Counted from the first letter of the stretch, positions 44,698 through 53,132 are shown. The stretch is DNA of 64,000 nucleotides from Hoeflea sp. 108 (GCF_000372965.1 NZ_KB890024.1:806001-870000); one strand, 5' to 3'. Numbers and translations are program-made. The notes: generated by a model not told the origin, from the letters alone.

Positions 44698-45482
44698 GCG
44701 CCTTGCTGCAGGTCGAGGGGCTGTCGAAACGTTACCGGCGCGGCGACAGGGATTTCGCTGCACTCGACGGCGTATCGTTCGACATAACAACCGGCGAGAC
44801 GTTGGCGCTGGTCGGTCCATCGGGCTCGGGCAAATCGACGATCGCGCGCATACTGCTGAGACTGGTCGAGCCTGATGCAGGCCAAATCCGCTTTGATGGC
44901 GAGGACCTGCTCGGCCTCCGCGGAGAAGCCCTTCGCGCCGTCAGGCCGAAGCTGCAGATGGTGTTCCAGGACCCGCTTGCAGCCTTCAATCCGCGCGCCA
45001 CGGTGGCGCGGCTGATCGACGATCCGTTGCGCATCCACGGCTTGGCCGGTCGCGCGCAGCGGCCTCGGGCAATCGCAGCGCTGCTCGCGCGTGTCGGGCT
45101 TTCGCCCGAACTCGCCGGTCGCCGGGTGCATGAGATCTCGGGCGGCCAGCGCCAGCGCGTGGCGATTGCCCGGGCGATTTCGGCAAGGCCCCGGCTGATC
45201 GTGCTCGACGAAGCGGTGGCGGCACTCGACGTGCTGGTGCGCGGCGATATCCTGCGGCTACTCAGGGAACTGCAGGCCGAAGAGGGCATCGCATACCTCT
45301 TCATCTCGCATGATCTGGGCGCGGTGCGCGCCATCGCCCATCGCATCGCCATCATGGATGCAGGCCGCATCGTCGAGCAGGGCGCGGCGGCTGCGGTGAT
45401 TGCAGCGCCGGCCTCCGTTACCGGTAGGGCGCTGGTGGCGGCGACGCCGGAGCTGCCTGTTATCAAGGAGACTGCCTCGTGA
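44694..45482 (+). CDS. Peptide-type ABC transporter ATP-binding protein (second of two)
   Basis: The start ATG at 44694 overlaps the preceding stop. The 262-residue ATPase has Walker A GPSGSGKST, MVFQDPLAAFNPRA, signature ISGGQRQRVAIARAI, Walker B LIVLDEAVAALDVL and H-loop SHDLGAVRAIAHR. Walker B reads DEAVAALD where DEPVSALD is usual, so the Pro and Ser are replaced by Ala, as also in part of the first ATPase (DEATSALD). Both ATPases together power the importer. Confidence 0.92.
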   Translation: MSALLQVEGLSKRYRRGDRDFAALDGVSFDITTGETLALVGPSGSGKSTIARILLRLVEPDAGQIRFDGEDLLGLRGEALRAVRPKLQMVFQDPLAAFNPRATVARLIDDPLRIHGLAGRAQRPRAIAALLARVGLSPELAGRRVHEISGGQRQRVAIARAISARPRLIVLDEAVAALDVLVRGDILRLLRELQAEEGIAYLFISHDLGAVRAIAHRIAIMDAGRIVEQGAAAAVIAAPASVTGRALVAATPELPVIKETAS

Positions 45483-45982
45483 CCGAACATGCCATACGGG
45501 CCGAAAAGCTCGCCGCCGAACTCGACTCTGCCTTCCGCAATCGAGCCGACCTCTATCGGTTGATGCTCGCGGAACTGTCGGCCGAGCTTGGTGAGGCGAA
45601 GGCCGAGGAGCTGCTGGTGCGGGCGATCGAAAAGCGCGGCCGGGAAGTGGCGGAAGTTGCCTTTGCCCGGTTCGGTCCCAACGATGCCCGCGCCATCGGC
45701 GAGGCCTTTCTCGCCGTCAGCCCTGATGGCGGGCGCATGTATCCGACCGACGTCGAGCGCAGCGACACCCACATCGCCTTTAAGGTCAAGCGCTGCCCAC
45801 TGAAGGACGCCTGGGTGGGGGCGGGCGTAGGCGACGGCACGCTGACGACGCTGTGCCGGATTGCCAGTGCGTTCGACCGCGGCCTGTTCGAGGCGACGGG
45901 CGTGCGTTTCGACAACGTCACCTGGACGCCCGGCCACGGCAACGGCTGCTGCCACATCTGTCTGACCGACCGCGACGCCTGA
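45479..45982 (+). CDS. Probable L-2-amino-thiazoline-4-carboxylate (ATC) hydrolase family protein
   Basis: The GTG start overlaps the second ATPase stop by four bases (GTGA), so this gene is firmly part of the importer operon. The 167-residue product has the family pattern I associate with ATC hydrolases: RCPLKDAWVGAGVGDG, LTTLCRIASAFDRGLFEATGV and a C-terminal GNGCCHICLTD, with conserved Cys and His that would be catalytic or metal-binding. Studied enzymes open the thiazoline ring of L-ATC to N-carbamoyl-L-cysteine in cysteine production pathways. The family call is from memory of the motifs. If right, the transporter would bring in a cysteine-related cyclic compound. Confidence 0.65.
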   Translation: MTEHAIRAEKLAAELDSAFRNRADLYRLMLAELSAELGEAKAEELLVRAIEKRGREVAEVAFARFGPNDARAIGEAFLAVSPDGGRMYPTDVERSDTHIAFKVKRCPLKDAWVGAGVGDGTLTTLCRIASAFDRGLFEATGVRFDNVTWTPGHGNGCCHICLTDRDA

Positions 45983-46121
45983 GATCATCTTTCGATGTCT
46001 GGGGGCGCTCGCCTGCGTGCAGAGTGGCCGGGCCTGCAACCGCGATGGACTTAGGCCGCTTGCTCGTGCGACGATTCCCTCGGTCGCGTTGAGTCGCGTC
46101 CGGCAGAAACGAGGAAATGCG

Positions 46122-46310
46122 ATGTACAAATTCGAGGTCTACAAGGACAAGGGCGGCGAATTCCGGTTCCGCTTCAGGGCGTCCAACGGCGAAGTGATGT
46201 TCAGTTCGGAAGGCTATTCGGCCAAGGCATCGGCGCTGAAGGCAATCGAGTCGATCAAGAAGAATACGCCGGCTGCAACGGTGGAAGACCAGACCACGGC
46301 GGTCGCCTGA
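46122..46310 (+). CDS. YegP/DUF1508 family small protein
   Basis: The start at ATG 46122 follows AACGAGGAAATGCG. The 62-residue protein reads MYKFEVYKDKGGEFRFRF...NGEVMFSSEGYSAKASALKAIESIKKN, the DUF1508 (YegP) repeat, here in a single copy. These proteins are small beta-rich soluble proteins of unknown function, often in stress-responsive loci. Hairpin GCGGGCC...GGCCCGC (46324-46344) follows. Confidence 0.87.
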   Translation: MYKFEVYKDKGGEFRFRFRASNGEVMFSSEGYSAKASALKAIESIKKNTPAATVEDQTTAVA

Positions 46311-46359
46311 TTGCATTTCCGGGGCGGGCCGCCTGCCGGCCCGCCGCCAGTTCCTGATT

Positions 46360-46407
46360 GGGCATGATCTTGTCCGACACCGGTGACCACTTTTCGGGAT
46401 CGTGCCC
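46360..46407. repeat. Rhizobial-type GGGCATGATC...CGTGCCC palindromic repeat
   Basis: The left end GGGCATGATC (46360-46369) pairs with GATCGTGCCC (46398-46407) with one G-U type mismatch. Inner parts TCCGA-x-ACCGG and TTTTCGG also correspond to palindrome cores elsewhere. This combination is a familiar dispersed palindrome in Hyphomicrobiales intergenic DNA. Its presence between yegP and the YeaQ-type gene fits that. Confidence 0.65.
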
Positions 46408-46478
46408 TGCTCGTCGTTGAAACTGCGCATCGCGACCAGACGCGATCCGGCCGATGCGCCTGAACCTGGAGGGATCCC

Positions 46479-46733
46479 ATGGGTATCGAAAGCCTGATCA
46501 TCTTCCTGATTATCGGCGCCGTCGCCGGCTGGCTCGCCGGCCAACTGGTCAAGGGTTATGGCTTCGGCCTGATCGGCAATGTCGTTGTCGGCATTGTCGG
46601 CGCGCTCATCGCCGGCTGGCTGTTCCCTGCACTCGGCATCAGCCTGGGCTCGGGCATCATCGCAGCCATCATCCATGCCACCATAGGCGCCGTGATCTTG
46701 CTCGTACTGCTGAGGCTGGTGAAGCAAGCCTAG
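46479..46733 (+). CDS. GlsB/YeaQ/YmgE family stress-response membrane protein
   Basis: The 84-residue protein has three hydrophobic helices and the family pattern: MGIESLIIFLIIGAVAGWLAGQLVKGYGFGLIGNVVVGIVGALIAGWLF. The start follows TGGAGGGATCCC. It sits in the cytoplasmic membrane and is often induced by stress. It lies 168 bases after yegP and is followed by a clear terminator. Confidence 0.93.
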   Translation: MGIESLIIFLIIGAVAGWLAGQLVKGYGFGLIGNVVVGIVGALIAGWLFPALGISLGSGIIAAIIHATIGAVILLVLLRLVKQA

Positions 46734-46749
46734 CTGTACGGCGAACGAC

Positions 46750-46777
46750 AAAAACCCCGGCACAGGCCGGGGTTTTT
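46750..46777. terminator. Intrinsic terminator after the YeaQ-type gene
   Basis: AAAAACCCCGGC, loop ACAG, and GCCGGGGTTTTT form a seven-pair GC stem with flanking A/T runs. It can act on both strands, between the plus-strand stress gene and the convergent GFA gene. Confidence 0.85.
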
Positions 46778-46823
46778 CTTTAGTGCCGAGACACATGGCG
46801 TTGGCATCGACAACCGTGAAGGG

Positions 46824-47255
46824 CTATCCCGCCGGCACGGCCTCGGCTGTCGATGCAACATCTTTCCTGTCCTGATCGAACTGGGCAGCTCCGGTCAGCG
46901 GACCGAGCCAGTGCTCGCGCCGCTTGACCCAGAGTTCGTAGCTTGGCGCGAGGTCGGTTGGGACCTCGTCCAGGCTGCCGATCGGAACTTCCGCTTCGCC
47001 TGCGCTTAGCCACGCAACGCGGCCGCCGCAGGTCGTGCAGAAGCTGCGGGCGGCATAGGTGCTGGTGTAGCCGGTCTCCTGCTTGAAGGCTTCGATGGGC
47101 CACACGGCGTAAGCCGCATAGGGTGCGCCGCTGCTCTTTCGGCAGTCGGCGCAGTGGCAGATGCCGACGCGAAGCGGATTGCCGCAGACGCGAAAGGTGA
47201 CACCGCGGCAAAGACAGCTTCCGGTTCGGACTTGCACTGCAGCAGGGTCCTGCAT
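46824..47255 (-). CDS. GFA family zinc protein (second paralogue)
   Basis: The start at ATG 47255 follows GGGAGGCCGGCC. The 143-residue protein has the GFA cysteine pattern: C14 and C16 (SCLCRG), C33, C35 and C38 (CHCADC), and C73, C76 (FCTTCGGRV), suggesting two Zn sites. A C-terminal segment (VKRREHWLGPLTGAAQFDQD) is typical. It is distinct from the GFA protein at 16722-17171. The function is unproven, possibly thiol-based detoxification. Confidence 0.88.
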   Translation of the reverse strand: MQDPAAVQVRTGSCLCRGVTFRVCGNPLRVGICHCADCRKSSGAPYAAYAVWPIEAFKQETGYTSTYAARSFCTTCGGRVAWLSAGEAEVPIGSLDEVPTDLAPSYELWVKRREHWLGPLTGAAQFDQDRKDVASTAEAVPAG

Positions 47256-47360
47256 GGCCGGCCTCCCTTCGTGCGTAGAAACGTCGTGATCTGGCTGTTC
47301 GTTCCCGCTTGTGGTGAGAGGCCTGATGTTACTCGGGATAAGCACCCTGTTGGCGAACTG

Positions 47361-48722
47361 CTAGCTGCGAACGGGAAACTCGATCCGAACCTTGAGGCCG
47401 GGGCGGTTGTCGTCGAGCGTGAGTGCGGCACCGTGCAGGTCGGCGACGGCGCGCACCAGTGCCAGCCCCAGGCCGCTGCCCGGCGTGGTGCGGCTTTTCT
47501 CGGTGCGGTAGAGGCGCTGGAATACCTTGTCGCGTTCGGCCGGCGGAATGCCCGGGCCGTTGTCGCTGATTTCGGTGACGACAAGATTGCCGAGATTGGC
47601 GGCCGAAATGGCGATCCGCGTTCCCTCCGGGCAGTGGCGGATCGCGTTCTCGATCAGATTTGCGAACATCTGGACAAGGAGCTCGCGGTCGCCCGCTATC
47701 GCATGGAGATTCGACAGGCTGCCCTTGACCACAAGCGACTTGCGGTCGTCGTCGGCGACGTCGGCGTAGATTTCGGCCATCGAGCCCACAACCTCGCCGA
47801 GGTCGATTGCGGCGAAACGCGATTTGCGGGCTCCCGCCTCGATCTGGGCGATGCGCAGGAGAGCATCGAAGGTCTCGTTGATGCGGTCGCTCTCCACCCG
47901 GGCCTCGGCAAGTTCGTCGGTGACCGGCTTGCCCTTGTCGTTCTTGCCGATCGCCGTATCGATGGTCATCTTGAGACGGTTGAGCGGTGTCTTGAGATCG
48001 TGGGCGATGTCGCTGCTGACCTGCCGCATGCCCTCGACAAGTGCTGCCAGTCGTTCCAGCGCGCTGTTGACCTGAGACGAGACGGCATCGATGTCGTCGC
48101 CATTGCCGGTGAGCGGGATGCGCGCGCCGAGCTTGCCGTTGGAGACGTCGACCATGGTATCGGCGATGCTGTCGAGGCGCTTGCGGATGCGCGCCGCAAG
48201 CATGGCGCTGAGCGCAAAGGCAGTTACCGTGACGATAGCCAGCGCCCAGCCCATGCTCTTGAGCGCGATCAGCGCCAGCCGGTCGGTTTCGGCGAGGCTG
48301 AGGCCGATCGACAGCCAGTTGTCGTTCACCTTGCCCGAGACGACGCGGTAGTTGGCATTGCCGTCGACCCCGGCGTCTTCAGCCGAGAGCAGCGACAGTC
48401 CGCTTGAGGTCGGCGGCTTGGAGAAGTTGCCGGCAAGGCGCCGTCCGGACGGATCGAGCAGGACGAAGATGCGGTCCTCGCGCTTGCTGAGGCGCGAATA
48501 GGTGTCGACCGCGGCGACGATATCCTCGAGCTCGCGGTCGGTATCGGTGGCGGCGACGATGGCCCAGATCTCGCGTGCCGACTTGTCGAGTTCGGCCGTA
48601 AGTTCGGCCCGCATCAACTGATAGGCGACGAAGCCCATGGCCAAAAATGCGCTGACGAAAAGCGTGCCGAAGCCCAGCGCGAGGCGGAACGGCGTGCTGC
48701 GGAACAGGCTAGTGCGGAGCAT
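47361..48722 (-). CDS. Sensor histidine kinase (HAMP, HisKA, HATPase)
   Basis: The 453-residue kinase has two membrane helices (about residues 12-35 and 155-178) that flank a 115-residue periplasmic sensor. Then come HAMP, the H-box SSDIAHDLKTPLNRLK with phospho-acceptor H241, and the ATPase boxes NLIENAIRHCPEG (N), DNGPGIP (G1), and GSGLGLALVRAV (G2). It is encoded 3' of its response regulator with a 14-base overlap. The periplasmic part has no recognised fold by eye, so its signal is unknown. Confidence 0.94.
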   Translation of the reverse strand: MLRTSLFRSTPFRLALGFGTLFVSAFLAMGFVAYQLMRAELTAELDKSAREIWAIVAATDTDRELEDIVAAVDTYSRLSKREDRIFVLLDPSGRRLAGNFSKPPTSSGLSLLSAEDAGVDGNANYRVVSGKVNDNWLSIGLSLAETDRLALIALKSMGWALAIVTVTAFALSAMLAARIRKRLDSIADTMVDVSNGKLGARIPLTGNGDDIDAVSSQVNSALERLAALVEGMRQVSSDIAHDLKTPLNRLKMTIDTAIGKNDKGKPVTDELAEARVESDRINETFDALLRIAQIEAGARKSRFAAIDLGEVVGSMAEIYADVADDDRKSLVVKGSLSNLHAIAGDRELLVQMFANLIENAIRHCPEGTRIAISAANLGNLVVTEISDNGPGIPPAERDKVFQRLYRTEKSRTTPGSGLGLALVRAVADLHGAALTLDDNRPGLKVRIEFPVRS

Positions 48723-49386
48723 GCAGGCTGTAGCCCGTATTGCGCACCGTATGCAGGAGCGGCGTGTCGAACGGGCGGTCGATCTTGGCGCGAAGCCGGC
48801 TCATATGCGTTTCGACGACACTGGTCTTGGGGTCGAAATGCAGGTCCCAGACGCGTTCGAGCAGCATGGTGCGGGTCAGCACCCTGCCTTCGTTGCGCAT
48901 CAATATCTCGAGCAGGGTGAATTCGCGCGGCTGCAGGTCTATGGGCTGGCCGCGCCTGGTCACGCGTCGCTTGACGAGATCGAGCTCGAGGTCGGCAACC
49001 GCAAGCACCGTCTTCTGGTCCTGGACCGGGGGACGTCGCGACAGCGCATTGACCCGCGCCAGAAGCTCGGAGAAGGCGAAGGGCTTGACCAGATAGTCGT
49101 CGCCGCCGGCTTCCAGGCCTTCGACCCGGTCGTCGACACCACCTATGGAAGTGAGGAACAGCACCGGCGTCTTGACGTTCGCCGCCCTGAGCGCCTTGAC
49201 TACCGACAGGCCGTCGAGATTGGGCACCATGCGGTCCATGACCAGAACGTCGTAGGATGTCCGCATTGCCTGGAACAGTGCGTCCTGTCCGTCGACGATG
49301 ACGTCGCAGACATGTCCGGCCTCGGAAAAACCCCTCGCTGTGTAATCCGCGGTCTTGTTGTCGTCCTCAACGACAAGAATGCGCAT
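48709..49386 (-). CDS. OmpR-family response regulator
   Basis: The start is at ATG 49386, giving 225 residues. Residues 1-120 form the receiver, with phosphoacceptor D51 (VLVMDRMVPNLDG), acidic pair D8/D9, and K102-equivalent in LVKPF. The C-terminal OmpR-type winged helix contains LQPREFTLLEILMRNEGRVLTR and VVETHMSRLRAKI. It is the partner of the adjacent kinase. It may be in the same transcript as the cytochrome b561 gene, 79 bases upstream. Confidence 0.94.
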   Translation of the reverse strand: MRILVVEDDNKTADYTARGFSEAGHVCDVIVDGQDALFQAMRTSYDVLVMDRMVPNLDGLSVVKALRAANVKTPVLFLTSIGGVDDRVEGLEAGGDDYLVKPFAFSELLARVNALSRRPPVQDQKTVLAVADLELDLVKRRVTRRGQPIDLQPREFTLLEILMRNEGRVLTRTMLLERVWDLHFDPKTSVVETHMSRLRAKIDRPFDTPLLHTVRNTGYSLHAPH

Positions 49387-49465
49387 GCTGCCTCGCCCCG
49401 TTGCGCGTTGCCTCGGCGCCGTTTCCGGCCGGCCGGTTGCCATGTGCCTTAATACCACTTCGTGG

Positions 49466-50017
49466 TCATTCCGTGGAGGTGGGGGTGGGAGAGATGCGAG
49501 CCGTGGAAGTGTGGGGCGCTGCGGGCGAGGGCACCAGTATGCGGCGCAGGGTCGTGTCCCTGAGCACGAAGTGGTGGAACAGTGCTGCCGCAGCGTGGAT
49601 GCCGATGAAGGCGATGAACACCGGCTTGGCAAGCGCGTGCACATCACCCATCCAGTCCCACAAATAATAGGCGAGCAGGCCGGTGATGGGTGTAGCAAAC
49701 AAGAGCCCGTAGAAGGCCCAGTGCATCGCCTTCGCCGCCAGTGCCATCCAACTGGGCGTTGCCGGATCGGGCACGGGTGTTCCCGACGTGGCGCGCAGGC
49801 CGAGCCGGAGAAGGGCAAGCACGAGGATTGAAAGGCCGATCCAGTAGTGGACTGTAGCAAGGGTCTGGTCGGCGGGCGAGGGCTGGCCGCCATCGGCAAG
49901 CGCGTCGACGGTCGCCGTCATGCTTTCGCCTGCCAGAAGCTGGAACACCACCAATGTGGCGATGAGCCAGTGCAGGGCGATCTGAAGTTTCGAGTAGCTG
50001 GTCGCCGAAGTGGCCAT
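49466..50017 (-). CDS. Cytochrome b561 family protein
   Basis: The start at ATG 50017 follows AAGGATGCCCGCAG. The 183-residue protein has four membrane helices with paired histidines that fit a two-haem cytochrome b561: KLQIALHWLIATLVV, TVHYWIGLSILVL, AMHWAFYGLLFATPITG and FIGIHAAAALFHHF. These proteins shuttle electrons from the quinol pool or to periplasmic acceptors. It precedes a two-component system on the same strand and follows a COG4705-type gene with a 79-base gap. Confidence 0.9.
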   Translation of the reverse strand: MATSATSYSKLQIALHWLIATLVVFQLLAGESMTATVDALADGGQPSPADQTLATVHYWIGLSILVLALLRLGLRATSGTPVPDPATPSWMALAAKAMHWAFYGLLFATPITGLLAYYLWDWMGDVHALAKPVFIAFIGIHAAAALFHHFVLRDTTLRRILVPSPAAPHTSTARISPTPTSTE

Positions 50018-50096
50018 CTGCGGGCATCCTTGTTGCGAGTGGGGGCTTTTGCCGGCGGGCATCGCTCCGCCGGCGAGATTTTGAACCGTGACGGCT

Positions 50097-50888
50097 TCAA
50101 TCCGCGGCCGTTTCGCCTGGCAATGTTGCGGCCCGGCTGGCCTGGGTCACCGTCATGAACAGGATCAGCGCTGCGATGCCGGCGAGGAAGATGAAGCTGG
50201 TGGTGGTGGCGCCGAACCCGAGGCCGCCATATTGCGCGGGCTGCGAGAACAGGTCGCCGAACGAGGCGCCAAGCGGCCTGGTCAGGATGTAGGCCAGCCA
50301 GAAGGCAAGGATGCCATTGAGGTTGAGCGCATAGTAGGCAAACGCGATTGCGGCGATGATCGAGCCGAAGATGACACCGGTCTCAAGATAGCCGAGGCCG
50401 AGGCCTTCGGCGGTAAGGTCGCCGGCCGCCGTGCCAAGCGCGAAGGTGAACAGCACCGCGAGCCAGTAGAACGTCTCGCGCCGCATAGTGGTGATCGAGT
50501 GGATCGAGAGCGTCCTCTCGAACGCGTACCAGAGCGCGAATGTGGCGGCGAGCACGACCGAGAAGAACAGCGTCGACGCTTCCAGGCTGACGCCGAAATT
50601 GTCGACGAGGTTGTCGGTTACCAGTGTGCCGACGACGCTTATCAAGACGACCGTCACCCAGTAAATCCAGGGAATGTAGCGAATCTGGGCGAACTGCAGG
50701 GCAAGCGCCACAATCAGAAGCCCGCTCAGAAGCCATGAGGTCGTCGCCAGTCCGAGATCGAGGTCCAGGTTCATGTAGTCGGCGGCGGTTTCACCGACGG
50801 TGACTGCCAGGAGCTTGATCAACCAGAAGTCAAAGGTGACTGCGGGGACCTTATTCTGCGTCTGCCCACGGTTAAACAGCGTCATCAT
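50097..50888 (-). CDS. COG4705-type uncharacterised membrane protein
   Basis: The start is at one of two adjacent ATGs near 50888, after GGAAGAGAACGTC. The 263-residue protein has about eight hydrophobic helices in two repeats: KVPAVTFDFWLIKLLAVTVGETAADYMN near the start and FYWLAVLFTFALGTAAGDLTAE in the middle. The first half carries the conserved TVGETAADY segment I associate with COG4705 proteins, which are membrane proteins of unknown function. It is likely co-transcribed with the b561 cytochrome and the two-component system. Confidence 0.82.
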   Translation of the reverse strand: MMTLFNRGQTQNKVPAVTFDFWLIKLLAVTVGETAADYMNLDLDLGLATTSWLLSGLLIVALALQFAQIRYIPWIYWVTVVLISVVGTLVTDNLVDNFGVSLEASTLFFSVVLAATFALWYAFERTLSIHSITTMRRETFYWLAVLFTFALGTAAGDLTAEGLGLGYLETGVIFGSIIAAIAFAYYALNLNGILAFWLAYILTRPLGASFGDLFSQPAQYGGLGFGATTTSFIFLAGIAALILFMTVTQASRAATLPGETAAD

Positions 50889-51023
50889 GACGTTCTCTTC
50901 CTTGTTGCAGGGACTGTCTCGGGAGAGGCCTGGTGACCACGCGCTGGAGCGCCGCGCATCCTGCGGAACGCACAAAAGACGCTCCAGCGTGTTGAAGCAG
51001 CGTCCTTCTGGACGCGTGGCGCT

Positions 51024-51296
51024 CTAGGCGCCCAGCACCTTCAGGGCCTGTTCGAAGAACGCGTCGGCGCCGGCGTCGTCGTCGGCCTTGCAGCGTTCGA
51101 GGCCCTTGCCCTTGAGCTCGGCGGCCTTGGCCTTTTCGGCGTCGCCGACCTTGGTGGCCTTCAGTGCGGCGTTGACGTCGCCCATCATTTTCTCGCAGGG
51201 AACCGGACCGGCCGCGTGGGCGAGGCCGGAGAGCGAAGCGAAGGTGGTTGCGATTGCAAAGGCTGTGACAGCAAGGGTTTTCGTCATATCCATCAT
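51024..51296 (-). CDS. Small periplasmic protein of unknown function (90 aa)
   Basis: The product starts with a Sec signal peptide (MTKTLAVTAFAIATTFASLSGLAHA) with cleavage after AHA at 28. The mature part is about 62 residues with a CEKMMGDVNAALKAT helix and a second Cys in LERCKADDDAGADAFFEQ, so a disulfide is possible. Resembles small helical periplasmic proteins in rhizobia, but no name is recognised. It lies 135 bases upstream of the COG4705-type gene on the same strand. Confidence 0.75.
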   Translation of the reverse strand: MMDMTKTLAVTAFAIATTFASLSGLAHAAGPVPCEKMMGDVNAALKATKVGDAEKAKAAELKGKGLERCKADDDAGADAFFEQALKVLGA

Positions 51297-51654
51297 CCCG
51301 TTGGATGCCGGAAGATCCGGCGGCTCTTCAGACGTGCGGATGGTCGACTCATGTGGACCAGTCCGGCGCCGAAATGTCTAAGGGGCCGAAGTCTACTGGT
51401 CCTGTCTGACGGCTTACGGTTTCGTAAGAAACAACGATGGCAGCCAAGATAGTCGACCTTACGAAACGGTATGGTGGCGGCGATGTCGCGGTAATGACGC
51501 GATGCGAGGTTTGGCTGGGCGGTGGCCGCTGTCGCGGACGGGTGGTTTCGATCTGGGTGGGACCGCGATCCTCTCGGACATCCCGTCATGAAGCGACGGC
51601 GGCCTGCCCGCTTTCGGCACGCATCGCAAAGAATGTCGGCGCAGGCGGGACCGG
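51297..51654. other. Gene-free region, 358 bases
   Basis: No gene with a supported start is seen. The part just before 51296 must hold the promoter of the small periplasmic protein gene. Open frames here lack ribosome binding sites or recognisable products, and no strong palindrome is present. Confidence 0.4.
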
Positions 51655-51936
51655 TCAGTCGGCCGGCGCCCAGTCGAACTCCAGCTCTTCACGAAACGCA
51701 AAGCGTGCGATGTGGTCGGCGACCACCTGCTCGAGACGCAAAAGGTCGCCGGCCTCGACCTCGACGGTCAGCGCGCTGTCGTCCGCCGTCATATGCACGA
51801 TGCGGCCCTCGCCGAGATCGATCTGGCCGCGAACGGACGAGAATTCCACCGCGAACTTGTGGCTCCAGTGTTTGCACAGTTGCTGCAGGTAGCGGCTGGC
51901 GTGCTCGGTGGAAACGACGGCGATCGACTTGGGCAT
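51655..51936 (-). CDS. DUF2218 family protein
   Basis: The start at ATG 51936 follows GAAAGGAGCTCTC. The 93-residue protein reads HASRYLQQLCKHWSHKF, then GRIVHMTADDSALTVEVEAGDLLRLEQVVADHIARFAFREEL, the pattern of DUF2218. Members often occur near iron or siderophore genes and resemble small iron-linked oxidoreductase partners, but the function is not settled. No such genes are adjacent here. Confidence 0.88.
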   Translation of the reverse strand: MPKSIAVVSTEHASRYLQQLCKHWSHKFAVEFSSVRGQIDLGEGRIVHMTADDSALTVEVEAGDLLRLEQVVADHIARFAFREELEFDWAPAD

Positions 51937-52318
51937 GAGAGCTCCTTTCGGGTCCGGCGCGACTGACATCGCTACCGAAACTGGAGCGCAAGCATGGCGG
52001 AAGCGGGACCGGGCGGCAAGCGTGGGGAGAGCAGCGTCGAGACGACGTTGAAGCGCATCCGCTCCGCGCCCGGCAATTTGCCAACTCGAATTGTTGATTG
52101 TGAAGCCGATCGGCTTTGCGCAGGCGAACCGCTTGCCGCTGCGTGCAAGCGGGCCGCCCGATGTCGCGTCGCGGGAGGACAGGGGCGGGGTCGACGCAAC
52201 ACTCAGAGACTCGATTTGCGGATTTGCGCCGGCCGGATGCACCCGCCACATGTCACGATTGTCCGCCCGCCGAACGAGCGGGTCAATTAGCTCGATGGAT
52301 TGGGCAGGGCAGGCGGCG
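51937..52318. other. Gene-free region, 382 bases
   Basis: No supported gene was found. It lies between two minus-strand genes and probably carries the DUF2218 promoter. The frames that are open here have no ribosome binding site and show no family pattern. Confidence 0.4.
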
Positions 52319-52621
52319 CTAGACCGTGCCTACTTCGGCGTAATGCCCGAAGTCGGCATAGTGCTGGGTTGAATCCGCCTCGGCCTGGGCTTTGTAGGCG
52401 CGTGGCTCTCCGGTCCATTCGCCCTCGAAAATGCCCAACTCCTTACATTTCCAGCAATACGCCTGATATTGCGATCCAGCCGGCGGTGGCGGTGGTTGAT
52501 AGGCCGGCTCACCACCGGAAACCGGAGCCGACTCCTCGGTCCAATCGTCACCCATCGTCTGTGCACCATCCGGCACAGCATGATCTGTGAGCATCTCGGG
52601 GATTTTCGGCCTGTATGCCAT
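52319..52621 (-). CDS. Small protein with Cys-x2-Cys knuckle (100 aa)
   Basis: The start at ATG 52621 follows ACAGGGAGATGGTGCA. The product begins MAYRPKIPEMLTDHAVPDGA, has a PPPPP linker and one CWKCKELG motif that could form half a Zn ribbon. Such a single CxxC would need a partner for full Zn coordination. No family is recognised. The function is unknown. It is separated from the lipoprotein gene upstream by 187 bases. Confidence 0.55.
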   Translation of the reverse strand: MAYRPKIPEMLTDHAVPDGAQTMGDDWTEESAPVSGGEPAYQPPPPPAGSQYQAYCWKCKELGIFEGEWTGEPRAYKAQAEADSTQHYADFGHYAEVGTV

Positions 52622-52808
52622 TGCACCATCTCCCTGTGGTACCGGCCGGACAATAGCGCGATCGGGGACCGGTTTCCAGCAAAGGGGCAGTCTGGCACCG
52701 GCGGAGAACACTGAGAACAAACGCCGGCGCAAGGCGCTACGGAACAGTATCGATTGTCGGCCGAATGGTGGTGGGTAGCCACGCCCTGCAAGCCGCAGCT
52801 TGCGTCGG

Positions 52809-53132
52809 CTATTCAAGGCTCTTCGGCAGCGGCAGGCTTGAGCAATTTTGATGCATGTCCCGGGCCAGCTGCTTTCGCTTTTTCGCCTGATGTTCTTTGC
52901 CCGCCAGCGCGATGCCCAGACCGTAGGGCCCGCCGAGCATGCCAGCCGAGAAGCTCAAGGTCTGCTTTTCCCCGGCCTCGTAGTCGCGGGCGGCAGCACG
53001 GATTTTCACGCATTCCGCCGACCGCCATTTCGGATCTTGCGGAGACAGCGAAGCGGCATACTCGGAGGGCTGCGGTGTCGAGCATGCCGCTAGCGCAACG
53101 GGCATCAACACGGCCAGGAACCTTGTCTTCAT
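52809..53132 (-). CDS. Small lipoprotein of unknown function
   Basis: The 107-residue product has a lipoprotein signal, MKTRFLAVLMPVALAAC, with the lipobox LAAC and predicted lipidated C17, followed by STPQPSEYAAS. The mature part includes SAGMLGGPYGLGIALAGKEHQAKKRKQLARDM and two Cys. The glycine-rich segment between helices may be a hairpin that inserts in a membrane. No family is recognised. The start lacks a strong ribosome binding site (AGAGGAGCGTGTGAGAT is upstream). Confidence 0.7.
   Translation of the reverse strand: MKTRFLAVLMPVALAACSTPQPSEYAASLSPQDPKWRSAECVKIRAAARDYEAGEKQTLSFSAGMLGGPYGLGIALAGKEHQAKKRKQLARDMHQNCSSLPLPKSLE

Noticed and set aside
51994..52290. Open frame of 98 codons on the plus strand in the 51.9-52.3 kb gap
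   Set aside because: No ribosome binding site, Arg/Gly/Ala-rich composition and no family pattern; treated as chance.
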